Notes: generated by a model from the sequence alone, not told the origin. DNA of 33,001 bases from CAZEZY01 sp964516635 (GCA_964516635.1 CAZEZY010000009.1:1-33001), one strand, 5' to 3'. Shown: positions 1-7,882, numbered from the stretch's first letter. Made by a program: numbers and translations.

Positions 1-152
1 CCCATGTGCAGCTTGCCGCTGGGGTAGGGCAGCATGGAGCAGGCGTAGTACTTGGACTTGCTCGCGTCTTCGGTCACGCGGTAGGCATCGCGGGCGGTCC
101 AGTGGGCGTGGGCGGCACGCTCCACGTCCTGCGGGGTGTATTTGTCTTGCAT
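1..152 (-). CDS. leuS: Leucyl-tRNA synthetase, N-terminal part (cut by window edge)
   Basis: This is the first 50 codons of leucine--tRNA ligase, which charges tRNA-Leu in the cytoplasm. The reverse strand opens with an ATG at 152 and reads MQDKYTPQDVERAAHAHW, then YYACSMLPYPSGKLHMG. The PYPSGKLHMG stretch is the lead-in to the class I HIGH-type ATP-binding motif of LeuS, and the window ends inside that motif. The start lies 20 bases after the dapB stop on the same strand, so it probably belongs to the bamE-dapB-leuS cluster. The remainder, including editing and anticodon-binding domains, lies outside the window. The family call rests on this N-terminal signature, which is very characteristic. 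Confidence 0.93.
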   Translation of the reverse strand, partial: MQDKYTPQDVERAAHAHWTARDAYRVTEDASKSKYYACSMLPYPSGKLHM

Positions 153-172
153 GATCTACAGAAGCGATAGGC

Positions 173-985
173 TCAGCGCAAATTCAGCACATCGAACATG
201 TCGTACAGGCCGCTGGGCTTGTCGGCCAGAAAACGCACCGCACGCAGGCTGCCCTGCGCATAGGTGGACCGGCTGCTGGATTTGTGGGTGATCTCGATGC
301 GTTCGCCGGTGCCCAGGAACATCACGGTGTGGTCACCCACCACGTCGCCGCCGCGCACGGTGGCAAAGCCGATGGAGGACGGATCGCGCTCGCCGGTGTG
401 GCCGACACGCTCGTACACGGCGCAGTCCTTCAGGTCACGGCCCAGCGCGTCCGCGATCACCTCACCCATTTTCAGTGCGGTGCCGCTGGGCGCATCCACC
501 TTGTGACGGTGGTGGGCTTCAACGATCTCGATGTCGTAGCCGGTGGCCATGGCTTTGGCGGCCATTTCCAGCAGCTTCAGCGTCACGTTGACGCCCACGC
601 TCATGTTGGGCGCCATCATGATGGCGATGCGCTTCGACGCCTCGGCGATTTCGGCCTTCTGTGCATCCGAAAAACCGGTCGTGCCGATGACGAGCTTGAC
701 CCCGTGCTGCACGCAGGCGCGCAGGTGGGACATGGTGCCTTCGGGTCGGGTGAAGTCGATCAGGCAGTGGCTGCCGGCAAGGGTGGACAGGTCGGACGCG
801 ATGGCCACGCCGCTGGGCTGGCCCAGGAAGGCGGCGGCGTCCTGCCCCAGGGCCGGGCTGCCCGGGATGTCCAGGGCGCCACTGAGCGTGCAGTCATCGG
901 CGGACTGGACGGCTTCGATCAGCATGCGGCCCATGCGGCCGCTGGCGCCGGCGATGCAGACGCGATGAAGGAATTCGTTACTCAT
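173..985 (-). CDS. dapB: 4-hydroxy-tetrahydrodipicolinate reductase DapB
   Basis: DapB reduces the product of DapA with NAD(P)H to tetrahydrodipicolinate in the diaminopimelate/lysine pathway, which feeds peptidoglycan and protein synthesis in the cytoplasm. The 270-residue protein has the usual length. Residues 13-19 carry the GASGRMG dinucleotide-binding loop, and residues 159-170 carry HHRHKVDAPSGT, placing the catalytic His159 and Lys163 at the same numbers as in the E. coli enzyme. The start is an ATG at 985, five bases after the bamE stop, and leuS follows 20 bases later, so the three genes are probably co-transcribed. Nothing looks broken. Confidence 0.97.
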   Translation of the reverse strand: MSNEFLHRVCIAGASGRMGRMLIEAVQSADDCTLSGALDIPGSPALGQDAAAFLGQPSGVAIASDLSTLAGSHCLIDFTRPEGTMSHLRACVQHGVKLVIGTTGFSDAQKAEIAEASKRIAIMMAPNMSVGVNVTLKLLEMAAKAMATGYDIEIVEAHHRHKVDAPSGTALKMGEVIADALGRDLKDCAVYERVGHTGERDPSSIGFATVRGGDVVGDHTVMFLGTGERIEITHKSSSRSTYAQGSLRAVRFLADKPSGLYDMFDVLNLR

Positions 986-990
986 GGGGG

Positions 991-1560
991 TCAGCGAGGT
1001 TCCAGCGGCGGGTAGCTGGTGGAGGGGGTGGCTGCGGGACGGGATTCCGGCTCGGCGCGACTGCCTGTGTTGTAACGTGCCTGGAAAGCCTGCAACTGTT
1101 CGTCGGTGGCTTCCAGCACAGGGGGTCGCTTGCTGACTGGCCGGGTGTCCAGGGACGCCACGAAGGCCTCTTCGGTGGGCAGTTCGTCGGCTTCCACGCG
1201 CTTGAGCTGATTGCCCTGGAAAAACACCGACACCCGTCGCTGCTGGGGTTCCTGCCCCTGGCGTCGGAAGGTGAAGACGTAGTCCCAGCGGTCGGCATGG
1301 AAGGCGCTGGCCACCAGCGGGGTGCCCAGGATGTCACGCACGGTTTCCCGTGGCATGCCGGGTTGAAGCGCCTGAACCTGCTCCTGAACCACCACATTGC
1401 CCTGCAGGATGTCGATCCGGTAGGGCGTGATGAGTCCGCCAAGCGTGCTCATGGAGGCGGCCGCGTTGTTGAGACTGGAACAACCCGTGAGGAGGACGGA
1501 CACGACAACGCAGGCGCCCAGACCCATGCGGCGAGCGGCTGACAGAGGAATGGAAGACAT
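991..1560 (-). CDS. bamE: Outer membrane assembly lipoprotein BamE (SmpA/OmlA)
   Basis: BamE is a small lipoprotein of the BAM complex that inserts beta-barrel proteins into the outer membrane. The chosen ATG at 1560 gives 189 residues beginning MSSIPLSAARRMGLGACV, a signal peptide ending in the lipobox LLTGC. Earlier in-frame starts (to 1680) would put an unlikely 40-residue extension before the signal peptide. After the lipobox come PYRIDILQGNVV, LQPGMPRETVRDILGTP and WDYVFTF, the core of the SmpA/OmlA domain. The C-terminal tail of about 70 residues is rich in Pro, Ser and Glu and longer than in E. coli BamE (113 residues). The gene is divergent from fur, an arrangement seen in many beta- and gammaproteobacteria. 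Confidence 0.93.
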   Translation of the reverse strand: MSSIPLSAARRMGLGACVVVSVLLTGCSSLNNAAASMSTLGGLITPYRIDILQGNVVVQEQVQALQPGMPRETVRDILGTPLVASAFHADRWDYVFTFRRQGQEPQQRRVSVFFQGNQLKRVEADELPTEEAFVASLDTRPVSKRPPVLEATDEQLQAFQARYNTGSRAEPESRPAATPSTSYPPLEPR

Positions 1561-1706
1561 GGTCGCTTTGCGGTGAAGGAAAAGAAAGCTGCGCCAACGG
1601 GGTGGACGTACTATGATGCAGGGCATTGTAGCCCTTGGACTCCCGTTGGTGCCTGGTTGTGTCGGCGGGCAGGTCCGCATCCCGGGTTTCCGGAGGCGAG
1701 AAGCGC
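1561..1706. promoter_or_regulatory. Divergent bamE/fur intergenic region
   Basis: These 146 bases must hold the promoters for bamE (leftward) and fur (rightward). A TACAAT hexamer on the minus strand (1625-1630) could be a -10 element for bamE, and TACTAT on the plus strand near 1610 could serve fur, but neither has a convincing -35 partner. No Fur box (alternating GATAAT units) was seen, so iron autoregulation is not supported by the sequence. A GGAGG Shine-Dalgarno at 1692-1696 fixes the fur start at 1707. Confidence 0.4.
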
Positions 1707-2147
1707 ATGACCAACATCGAAGAACTCAAGAGCACCGGCCTCAAGGCCACCCTGCCCCGTCTCAAGATCCTCGAGATTTTCCAGGCCGGGCATCAGCGTC
1801 ACATGACAGCTGAAGATGTGTTCCGGGTGCTGCTCGACGAACGCAGTGATATCGGCCTCGCCACGGTCTACCGGGTTCTCACGCAGTTCGAGCAGGCCGG
1901 CTTGCTGGTGCGCAGCAACTTCGAGTCGGGCAAGGCGGTCTATGAACTGAACGAAGGCCAGCACCACGATCACCTGGTCTGTCTGGATTGTGGCCGGGTG
2001 GAGGAGTTCTACGACCCTGATATCGAGCAGCGGCAGCATTCGATTGCGGAGTCCAGGGGATTCGAACTCCAGGAACACGCCCTGTCGCTTTACGCCCATT
2101 GCACCAAGAAAGACTGCGAATATCGCACCCGCACCCGCCGGGGCTGA
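1707..2147 (+). CDS. fur: Ferric uptake regulator Fur
   Basis: Fur is the iron-responsive dimeric repressor of iron-uptake genes. The 146-residue protein has the normal length and begins MTNIEELKSTGLKATLPRLK. An N-terminal winged helix (DIGLATVYRVLTQFEQAGL, residues 48-66) is followed by the metal-binding dimerisation domain with HHDHLVCLDC (Cys92, Cys95) and a second cysteine pair (Cys132, Cys137). These are the structural zinc and regulatory histidine sites of true Fur rather than Zur or PerR, although the paralogues cannot be separated with certainty by eye. The ATG at 1707 was chosen because a GGAGG ribosome site lies 10 bases upstream and family proteins start here. It converges on hprK, with nine bases between the stop codons. 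Confidence 0.95.
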   Translation: MTNIEELKSTGLKATLPRLKILEIFQAGHQRHMTAEDVFRVLLDERSDIGLATVYRVLTQFEQAGLLVRSNFESGKAVYELNEGQHHDHLVCLDCGRVEEFYDPDIEQRQHSIAESRGFELQEHALSLYAHCTKKDCEYRTRTRRG

Positions 2148-2156
2148 GGGGCGCGT

Positions 2157-3107
2157 TCAGGCGTTGCGCAGCATCGCGGCGCGTTGCCGTTGCACGAATT
2201 CCTGGTAGGTGTCGATGCCACGCAACTGCAGGATGGTGTTGCGAACCGCCGCCTCCACCAGCACCGCGATGTTTCGACCCGCCACCACCGGAATCACCGC
2301 CTTGCGGATGGCCACACCCAGGACATCCTGATAAAGCGGTTCATGCGGGAGGCGTTCGTAGTCCCGCTCCATGGTTTCACGTCGGACCAGATGCACGATC
2401 AGGCGCAGGCGCATCTTGCGTCGAACCGCGGTTTCACCAAAAATGGCCTTGATGTCAAGCAAGCCGATCCCACGCACTTCCAGCAGGTTCTGCAGCAGGT
2501 CCGGGCAGCGTCCTTCGAGGGAGGTCTGGTTGACGCGGTGAAAATCGACCGCATCGTCGGCCACCAGTCCGTGGCCCCGTGAAATCAGTTCAAGGCCGAG
2601 TTCGCTTTTGCCGAGCCCGGATTCCCCGGTGATCAGCACCCCCAGGCCGAGGATGTCCATGAAGACGCCATGCAGCGTGATGCGCTCGGCAAAGTGGCGA
2701 GACAGGTAAGCCCGCAGCACATCGATCACAAAAGCGGCCGAGTAGCTGGACGCGAAAAGCGGGATGTGTGCCCGTTCACACATGGCCACCAGTTCCTGAG
2801 GCGGCTGGGCGTCGTCGGCCACCACCAGCACAGGGGGTTCGAGCACCACGATGCGGGCGATCCGACGGCGGTTATCCTCGTCAGAACCACTCTGGAGGTA
2901 GCTCACCTCACGGTGACCCAGGACCTGAAGGCGGTAGGGGTGTATGTAATTCAGGTAACCCACCAGATCGGCGCCGGAACGGGCTTCGCTGATGGCCTGG
3001 TATTCAAAACGGCGTTCGGATGCGCTCAGACCTGCCACCCACTGCCATTTGAGCGTTTCCCGGTGGTCCTCGAACAGGACGTCGGCGCTGACGACGGAAG
3101 GTTTCAC
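2157..3107 (-). CDS. hprK: HPr kinase/phosphorylase
   Basis: HprK phosphorylates and dephosphorylates a serine of the phosphocarrier HPr. In betaproteobacteria it accompanies an incomplete, regulatory PTS rather than sugar transport. The 316-residue protein has an N-terminal domain (about 1-130) and a kinase domain with the P-loop GESGLGKS at 161-168, His146 just upstream of it, and the HprK signature EVRGIGLLDIKAIFGE near residues 210-225. The start is a GTG at 3107; an upstream ATG is out of frame and no strong Shine-Dalgarno is visible. It lies 30 bases downstream of ptsN on the same strand and is probably transcribed with it from the promoter at 3629-3656. Confidence 0.95.
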   Translation of the reverse strand: MKPSVVSADVLFEDHRETLKWQWVAGLSASERRFEYQAISEARSGADLVGYLNYIHPYRLQVLGHREVSYLQSGSDEDNRRRIARIVVLEPPVLVVADDAQPPQELVAMCERAHIPLFASSYSAAFVIDVLRAYLSRHFAERITLHGVFMDILGLGVLITGESGLGKSELGLELISRGHGLVADDAVDFHRVNQTSLEGRCPDLLQNLLEVRGIGLLDIKAIFGETAVRRKMRLRLIVHLVRRETMERDYERLPHEPLYQDVLGVAIRKAVIPVVAGRNIAVLVEAAVRNTILQLRGIDTYQEFVQRQRAAMLRNA

Positions 3108-3137
3108 GTCATGGGCAGGCTGAGAGGCCGGCCTCCG

Positions 3138-3608
3138 TCAGGCGGGTGCGTGAGCCGATTGCCAGCTGGCAATGAGCTGATGCAGGTCGCCGGCCACCTG
3201 AATGCCCTTCATCTGTTCGCGCAGGGAGGCATCGCTCAGGAGCTCCGCAATCTCGGACAGGATTTCGAGGTGCTTCTGGGTCGCGGCTTCCGGTACCAGC
3301 AGAAAAATCATCAGTCGGACCGGTTGTTCGTCTGGCGCGTCGAACCCGATCGGACTCGCCAGCTGGAAGACGGCTGCCAGTGGTTGCTTGAGGCCCTTGA
3401 TGCGGCCATGGGGGATGGCCACGCCATGGCCGAGGCCGGTCGAGCCCAGACGCTCACGAGCGAACAGGCTGTCGGTGATGAGCGCACGGTTGAGGCCGTG
3501 GAGGGACTCAAACAACAGCCCTGCTTCCTCGAAGGCTCGTTTTTTGCTGGTGGCATCGACAGCGACCAGCACCTGCTCGGCAGGCAAAATGGCAGATAAA
3601 CGGTTCAT
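3138..3608 (-). CDS. ptsN: PTS IIA-like nitrogen-regulatory protein PtsN
   Basis: PtsN (EIIA-Ntr) is the terminal phosphoacceptor of the nitrogen PTS and regulates potassium transport, stress and sigma54-linked functions. The 156-residue sequence is a single EIIA domain with ERLGSTGLGHGVAIPHGR around residues 52-69; His67 in the AIPHGR motif is the expected phosphorylation site. The ATG at 3608 is preceded by a GAGG ribosome-binding sequence. Its usual partners hpf and hprK flank it, but here an intrinsic terminator and a fresh promoter separate it from hpf, so ptsN-hprK looks like its own transcription unit. Confidence 0.95.
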   Translation of the reverse strand: MNRLSAILPAEQVLVAVDATSKKRAFEEAGLLFESLHGLNRALITDSLFARERLGSTGLGHGVAIPHGRIKGLKQPLAAVFQLASPIGFDAPDEQPVRLMIFLLVPEAATQKHLEILSEIAELLSDASLREQMKGIQVAGDLHQLIASWQSAHAPA

Positions 3609-3628
3609 GGCAACCTCGCAAGGGGCAG

Positions 3629-3656
3629 ATTATGCCTGCCTGAGTCGTCTTGCCAA
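3629..3656 (-). promoter_or_regulatory. Sigma70-like promoter for ptsN-hprK
   Basis: On the minus strand TTGGCA (complement of 3651-3656) and CATAAT (complement of 3629-3634) are separated by 16 bases. Transcription would start near 3622 and give a leader of about 15 bases before the ptsN ATG, carrying a GAGG ribosome site. It lies immediately after the terminator at 3663-3703, which fits independent expression of ptsN-hprK. Confidence 0.55.
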
Positions 3657-3662
3657 GTCTCC

Positions 3663-3703
3663 AAAAACAAACAAGCCGCCTTGACAAAGTCGGCGGCTTG
3701 TTG
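3663..3703 (-). terminator. Intrinsic terminator after hpf
   Basis: An 11-bp stem pairs 3670-3680 (ACAAGCCGCC core) with 3692-3702 (GGCGGCTTGT core) around an 11-base loop. Read on the minus strand, the hairpin is followed by TTTGTTTTT, a good U-tract. It lies 33 bases beyond the hpf stop codon and upstream of ptsN, so it should end the hpf transcript. Confidence 0.85.
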
Positions 3704-3735
3704 CAACGCAATAAAGCGCGGTCATCAAACTGACA

Positions 3736-4068
3736 TTACTGCAAGGTACGCTTGCTCGTCTCGTGGTGGTGTTCCTGCACCTTGGTCTTGTACCTCAAGA
3801 CCTGACGGTCCAGTTTGTCGGCCAGCTCATCGACGGCGGCATAGAGGTCTGCGTGGCTGCTTTCGGCGAAGATGTCCTTGCCTTTCACATGGATGTTGCA
3901 TTCGGCTTTCTGGCGATGGTCTTTCTCCTTGATGTTGTCCACCGTGAGCAGGACCTTGATGTCCACCACCTGATCGAAATGTCGAGAAATCCGGTCAAGT
4001 TTGGTGGTCACGTAGGAGCGCAATGCGGGGGTGATTTCGAGGTGGTGACCACTGATCGTCAGGTTCAT
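3736..4068 (-). CDS. hpf: Ribosome hibernation-promoting factor (short form)
   Basis: HPF/RaiA-family proteins bind the 30S decoding region and drive or stabilise inactive ribosomes in slow growth. The 110-residue protein starts MNLTISGHHLEITPALRSYV and has the beta-alpha-beta-beta-beta-alpha pattern of the family (LDRISRHF, ECNIHVKGKDIFAES, LYAAVDELADKLDRQV) with no C-terminal dimerisation domain, so it is the short form. The ATG at 4068 was chosen over an upstream in-frame start because a perfect AGGAGG (complement of 4075-4080) precedes it. In most relatives rpoN lies directly upstream, but here the upstream gene is the divergent corA. Confidence 0.93.
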   Translation of the reverse strand: MNLTISGHHLEITPALRSYVTTKLDRISRHFDQVVDIKVLLTVDNIKEKDHRQKAECNIHVKGKDIFAESSHADLYAAVDELADKLDRQVLRYKTKVQEHHHETSKRTLQ

Positions 4069-4145
4069 GAAGAGCCTCCTTTGCTCGGTTTGACGGGGTG
4101 TGACGAAAAAAACACCACACCATGGGGAAAGCATGTTCTGACTCC

Positions 4146-4174
4146 ACTATGCCTGTTCCGCTGGGTTTGGGCAA
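4146..4174 (-). promoter_or_regulatory. Sigma70-like promoter for hpf
   Basis: On the minus strand TTGCCC (complement of 4169-4174) and CATAGT (complement of 4146-4151) are separated by 17 bases. The expected start, near 4139, gives a leader of about 70 bases before the hpf ATG at 4068. Hexamer matches are moderate, so this is a candidate only. Confidence 0.45.
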
Positions 4175-4235
4175 GCTTGCAGTGCAGCATTTCCAGGGTG
4201 GCGAATCGAGTGGAAAAGACCGGTTTTTTTCGTCA

Positions 4236-4263
4236 TTGCGGTGTCATGCGGCAGTGCGATAAT
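4236..4263 (+). promoter_or_regulatory. Sigma70-like promoter upstream of corA
   Basis: TTGCGG (4236-4241) and GATAAT (4258-4263) are separated by 16 bases on the plus strand. A start near 4270 would give corA a leader of about 155 bases, long enough for post-transcriptional control, though no known element was recognised in it. Confidence 0.4.
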
Positions 4264-4423
4264 CCACTGTTGACCATTTTCGGAGACCGTTTTGGAAAGC
4301 AGCCCTAGTCGCGTGCTTTCGGTGCATTGAGACCCCGACCATCCGGTTGAACACCAGGGTGCGGGCACCGGAAGCACGTTCCCCCTGTCAGATTCCCTGT
4401 TCAAACGTGTGAGGGAGCATCCG

Positions 4424-5410
4424 ATGCTCAACGTCTTTACTCTGGTCAATGGCCGCCTGTTCCAGGAAGAAATCGATTCCCTGGAAGAACTGTCCCGTTT
4501 CAAGCCCATCTGGGTGGATCTCGAATCCCCCACCCCCGAGGAGCGCCGCTGGGTGCGTCAGCACTTCGGGTTGTCCATTCCCGAAGACGCGATGGACGAG
4601 GACATTGAAGAGTCCGCCCGTTTCTTCGAGGAAGACAACGGCGAACTGCATGTGCGCTCCGACTTCCTGATCGATGACGAGGACAATCCGCGCACGGTGC
4701 GGGTGGCGTTCATCCTCAACGAACAGAACGATGCACTCAAGAGCCGAGGGGTGCTGTTTTCCATTCACGACGAAGACGTGCCGGTGTTTCGCCTGCTGCG
4801 TCTGCGAGCACGGCGCATGCCTGGTCTGATCAAGGACGCCAAAGACGTGCTGCTCAGCCTGTTCGATACCGATGCCGAGTACTGTGCCGACACCGTCGAG
4901 GACATCTACGACGACCTCGAGCGGATCAGCAGCAAGGTGCTCTCCGGGCAGGTGACCGACCAGATCGCGTCCGAGGTGCTGGCGGGCATTGCGCGTCACG
5001 AGGACATGTCGGGCCGCATCCGCCGCAACATGATGGACACCCGCCGTGCGGTCAGCTTCATGATGCGCACCCGGCTGCTGAGTGCCGAACAGTTCGAGGA
5101 CGCACGCCAGATCCTGCGTGACCTGGACTCGCTGGACAGCCACACGGCCTTCATGTTCGACAAGATCAACTTCCTGATGGATGCGACCATCGGTTTCATC
5201 AACATCAACCAGAACAAGATCATCAAGATCTTTTCGGTGGCCAGCGTGTCCTTGCTGCCCCCCACACTGGTGGCCAGCAGCTATGGCATGAACTTCGAAT
5301 TCATGCCCGAGTTGCAATGGGCCTATGGCTATCCGTTCTCGATTGCGCTGATGGTCCTGTCGGCTGTGATTCCGATGGTGTACTTCCGCAAGCGGGGCTG
5401 GCTGAAGTAA
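4424..5410 (+). CDS. corA: CorA-family magnesium/cobalt transporter
   Basis: CorA forms a pentameric inner-membrane channel for Mg2+ and other divalent ions. The 328-residue protein has a long acidic, helix-rich cytoplasmic domain (about 1-265) and two C-terminal membrane segments joined by the family-defining GMN loop at 288-290 (SSYGMNFEF), ending in a basic tail (FRKRGWLK). The ATG at 4424 is preceded by an AGGGAG ribosome site (4412-4417); an upstream GTG at 4409 would add five residues and is less likely. It converges on the nucleosidase gene with five bases between the stops. Co/Ni rather than Mg preference cannot be judged from sequence. Confidence 0.94.
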   Translation: MLNVFTLVNGRLFQEEIDSLEELSRFKPIWVDLESPTPEERRWVRQHFGLSIPEDAMDEDIEESARFFEEDNGELHVRSDFLIDDEDNPRTVRVAFILNEQNDALKSRGVLFSIHDEDVPVFRLLRLRARRMPGLIKDAKDVLLSLFDTDAEYCADTVEDIYDDLERISSKVLSGQVTDQIASEVLAGIARHEDMSGRIRRNMMDTRRAVSFMMRTRLLSAEQFEDARQILRDLDSLDSHTAFMFDKINFLMDATIGFININQNKIIKIFSVASVSLLPPTLVASSYGMNFEFMPELQWAYGYPFSIALMVLSAVIPMVYFRKRGWLK

Positions 5411-5415
5411 GGCGC

Positions 5416-6171
5416 CTACAGCAGGTTGAGCGCCTTGCGCACGATCCGCCCGCTGTAGTGGCGGGCAACCTGCTGGAGGAAGTGCTGGAAATCGACGTGG
5501 GCGCTGTCGTCCGCCCGGTCTGAAATGGTCCGGACGCCGGCAAAAGGCACGTCATGGTCCTGGCACACCTGTGCAACGGCTGCGCTTTCCATGTCCACCG
5601 CGAGGGCGTCTGGCCATTCGTTGCGCAACGCGGTGCACTCGGCTTCGGTGGACACAAACCGGTCGCCGGTGATGATCAGCCCCTCATGCACGCTCGGGGT
5701 GTGCAGACCGAGCCCCCGCAAGACCGGCTCGTCGAGCAGTTTGGGCAACCAGGTGACCGCATCCCTGGCCGCCACATGGAGCACCTGTGCGAGTGCCATG
5801 TCGGCCGTGAAACGGCTTTTGCCGTAGCCAGGCACTTCCCAGCGCGGGAACAGGGGCGATACGTCGAGGTCGTGCTGCGAGTAGGTGCTGCCCACCACGA
5901 TGTCGCCAACCTCCACACCGGCGGCCAGCCCACCGGCCACCCCCGTGAAGATGACCTGCTGCGGGGCAAAGCGCTCGCAAAGGACCGTGGCCGTGGTGGC
6001 CGCGGCCACCTTGCCAATGCCGGAGAGAACAGCCACCACCTCATGGCCCTGGAGATGCCCGGTCCAGAAACAGCGCCCTCCGGCGAGGACTTTCTGCTCG
6101 TCGGGCATCAGTTGCAGAATTTCAGCCAGTTCCTCGTGAATGGCACTGATGATGGCGATGCGTTGACCCAT
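5416..6171 (-). CDS. mtnN: 5'-methylthioadenosine/S-adenosylhomocysteine nucleosidase
   Basis: This enzyme hydrolyses methylthioadenosine and S-adenosylhomocysteine to adenine and the thioribose products, clearing inhibitory by-products of SAM use. The 251-residue protein starts MGQRIAIISAIHEELAEI, with Glu13 matching the catalytic glutamate near the N-terminus of the family. GVAGG (77-81), VDMESAAVAQVC (192-203) and TISDRAD with Asp218 are the ribose- and adenine-binding signatures. Glu195 in DMES is the ribose-binding glutamate. Sixteen bases separate its ATG from the stop of the upstream acyl-CoA ligase, so the two may be co-transcribed, although no metabolic link is obvious. Confidence 0.92.
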   Translation of the reverse strand: MGQRIAIISAIHEELAEILQLMPDEQKVLAGGRCFWTGHLQGHEVVAVLSGIGKVAAATTATVLCERFAPQQVIFTGVAGGLAAGVEVGDIVVGSTYSQHDLDVSPLFPRWEVPGYGKSRFTADMALAQVLHVAARDAVTWLPKLLDEPVLRGLGLHTPSVHEGLIITGDRFVSTEAECTALRNEWPDALAVDMESAAVAQVCQDHDVPFAGVRTISDRADDSAHVDFQHFLQQVARHYSGRIVRKALNLL

Positions 6172-6187
6172 GAGTACAGACTCCCGT

Positions 6188-7882
6188 TCAGGCTTTGTCG
6201 CGCAATTCGCGCCGCAAGATCTTGCCGACCGGTGTTTTCGGCAGTTCGTCCCGAAACTCGATCACGCGGGGCTGCTTGTAGCCGGTCAGCCGCTGATGAC
6301 AGTGGTCTCGCACATGTTCTTCGGTCAGCGAGGCCTCTTTTCTGACGATCACGAGCTTGACGGCTTCACCGGAATGGGCATCCGGCATGCCCACCGCCGC
6401 GCATTCCAGCACACCTGGCATCCCCATCACCACGTCCTCCACCTCGTTGGGGTAGACATTGAATCCGCTGATCAGGATCATGTCCTTTTTTCGGTCAACG
6501 ATCCGGAAGTGCCCCCTTTCGTCCATGATGCCGATGTCACCGCTGCGCAACCACCCGTCGGGCGTCATCACTTTGGCGGTTTCGTCCGGCCGTTGCCAGT
6601 AGCCAGCCATGACCTGGGGCCCCTGGATGGCGATCTCACCTGGCTCGCCCACGGGCACCTCGTTGCCATCGTCGTCGATACACTTCATCCGGGTGCCGGG
6701 CAGCGGGACCCCGATCGTGCCGGAGAATGCACGGATCGTCACGGGGTTGCAACTCGCCGATGGACTGGTTTCCGACAGGCCATACCCTTCGCAGATGGGG
6801 CATCCGGTTCGAGCCAGCCATTGTTCAGCCACGGCCCGCTGAACCGCCATGCCGCCACCCACCGACACCTTGAGATGGCGCCAGTTCACCTGGTCGAAAT
6901 CCGCGTGGTTGAGCAGGGCATTGAACAGCGTGTTGACCGCTGGGAAGCTGTGAAAGGGCTGCCGGCTGAGTGCCTTGATCACCGCGGGCAGGTCGCGAGG
7001 GTTCGGAATGAGGATGTTCATGCCGCCGGTGCGCGTGCTGAGCATCATGTTCACCGTGAAGGCAAAGATGTGATAGAGAGGAAGTGCGCACACCGCTGTT
7101 GATGGCTCGTGCGGGGGGATCTGTTGCATCACCGGCGCGTTCCAGGCCTCGGATTGCAGCACGTTGGCGATGACATTGCGGTGCAGCAGCACCGCGCCTT
7201 TGCTCACGCCCGTGGTGCCACCGGTGTATTGCAGAACCGCCATGTCGTCTGGCTCCAGGGTGACGGGCCGGAAAACCAGCCGGTTGCCCACACCCAGGGC
7301 CGTCCGGTATCGGACTGCGCCAGGCAGGTCGAAAGGCGGGACCAGTTTCCTGACCTTGCGAACCACGTGATTGACCAGTGTGCCCTTGACCCGGCCGAGC
7401 ATGTCGCCCATGGCGCACAGCACCACGTGTTTGACCGGCGTGTGAGCAATGCACTGTTCCAGCGTGGCCGCGAAGTTCTCGATGATGAACAGGCCCTTGG
7501 CGCCTGAATCCCTGAGCTGGTGCTCGAGCTCCCGGGCGGTGAACAGGGGGTTGACGTTGACCACCACCAGCCCTGCCCGGAGGATGGCGGCCACCGCCAC
7601 CGGATACTGTGGCACATTGGGCATCATGATGGCGACCCGGTCGCCTTTCACCAGCCCCCTGCTCTGCAGCCAGGCGGCGATCGATCGCGATTGGTCATCG
7701 ATGGTCTGGTAAGTGAAATCACGACCCAGAAAGCGGTAGGCGGTGCGCGTCTGGAAGCGTCGGAAACTGTCTTCAAGTAGACTGGCCAGCGAGGGGTACT
7801 GCTCGATATCGACGTCGTGTGGAACCCCTTCAGGGTACGCATTCAGCCACGGCCTGTCGGCTGAAGAGACGGCACTGGACAT
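6188..7882 (-). CDS. fadD: Long-chain fatty acid--CoA ligase (FadD-like)
   Basis: This acyl-CoA synthetase activates fatty acids through an acyl-AMP intermediate, feeding beta-oxidation and lipid turnover. At 564 residues it matches FadD in length. The AMP-binding P-loop YTGGTTGVSKG is at 219-229, followed by GYGLSETSP and the hinge region GWLRSGDIGIMDERG. Near the C-terminus PKTPVGKILRREL carries the catalytic lysine. The start MSSAVSSADRPWLNAYPEGV is an ATG at 7882 with GGAG about eight bases upstream. Proteobacteria often carry several FadD paralogues, so substrate range is not certain. Confidence 0.9.
   Translation of the reverse strand: MSSAVSSADRPWLNAYPEGVPHDVDIEQYPSLASLLEDSFRRFQTRTAYRFLGRDFTYQTIDDQSRSIAAWLQSRGLVKGDRVAIMMPNVPQYPVAVAAILRAGLVVVNVNPLFTARELEHQLRDSGAKGLFIIENFAATLEQCIAHTPVKHVVLCAMGDMLGRVKGTLVNHVVRKVRKLVPPFDLPGAVRYRTALGVGNRLVFRPVTLEPDDMAVLQYTGGTTGVSKGAVLLHRNVIANVLQSEAWNAPVMQQIPPHEPSTAVCALPLYHIFAFTVNMMLSTRTGGMNILIPNPRDLPAVIKALSRQPFHSFPAVNTLFNALLNHADFDQVNWRHLKVSVGGGMAVQRAVAEQWLARTGCPICEGYGLSETSPSASCNPVTIRAFSGTIGVPLPGTRMKCIDDDGNEVPVGEPGEIAIQGPQVMAGYWQRPDETAKVMTPDGWLRSGDIGIMDERGHFRIVDRKKDMILISGFNVYPNEVEDVVMGMPGVLECAAVGMPDAHSGEAVKLVIVRKEASLTEEHVRDHCHQRLTGYKQPRVIEFRDELPKTPVGKILRRELRDKA

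Larger units (their letters stand above)
4069..4423. other. 355-base divergent intergenic region between hpf and corA
   Basis: This is the longest non-coding stretch in the window. It contains a sigma70-like promoter for hpf (4146-4174, minus), another for corA (4236-4263, plus), the hpf ribosome site, and a long corA leader of roughly 150 bases with small GC-rich inverted repeats near 4350-4372 (GGTGC/GCACC). I recognised no known magnesium riboswitch and no remnant of rpoN. Open frames crossing it lack family features. Confidence 0.5.

Noticed and set aside
1561..1706. Fur box in the bamE-fur intergenic region
   Set aside because: No run of GATAAT-type hexamers or a 19-base dyad resembling the consensus is present.
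4300..4423. Magnesium riboswitch in the corA leader
   Set aside because: The leader is long and has short GC-rich inverted repeats, but I recognise no known Mg-sensing element and no leader terminator.
4147..4533. Minus-strand open frame in the hpf-corA gap, considered as an rpoN remnant
   Set aside because: Its translation is Ser/Arg-rich and shows no RpoN box or other RpoN feature; it also overlaps corA.
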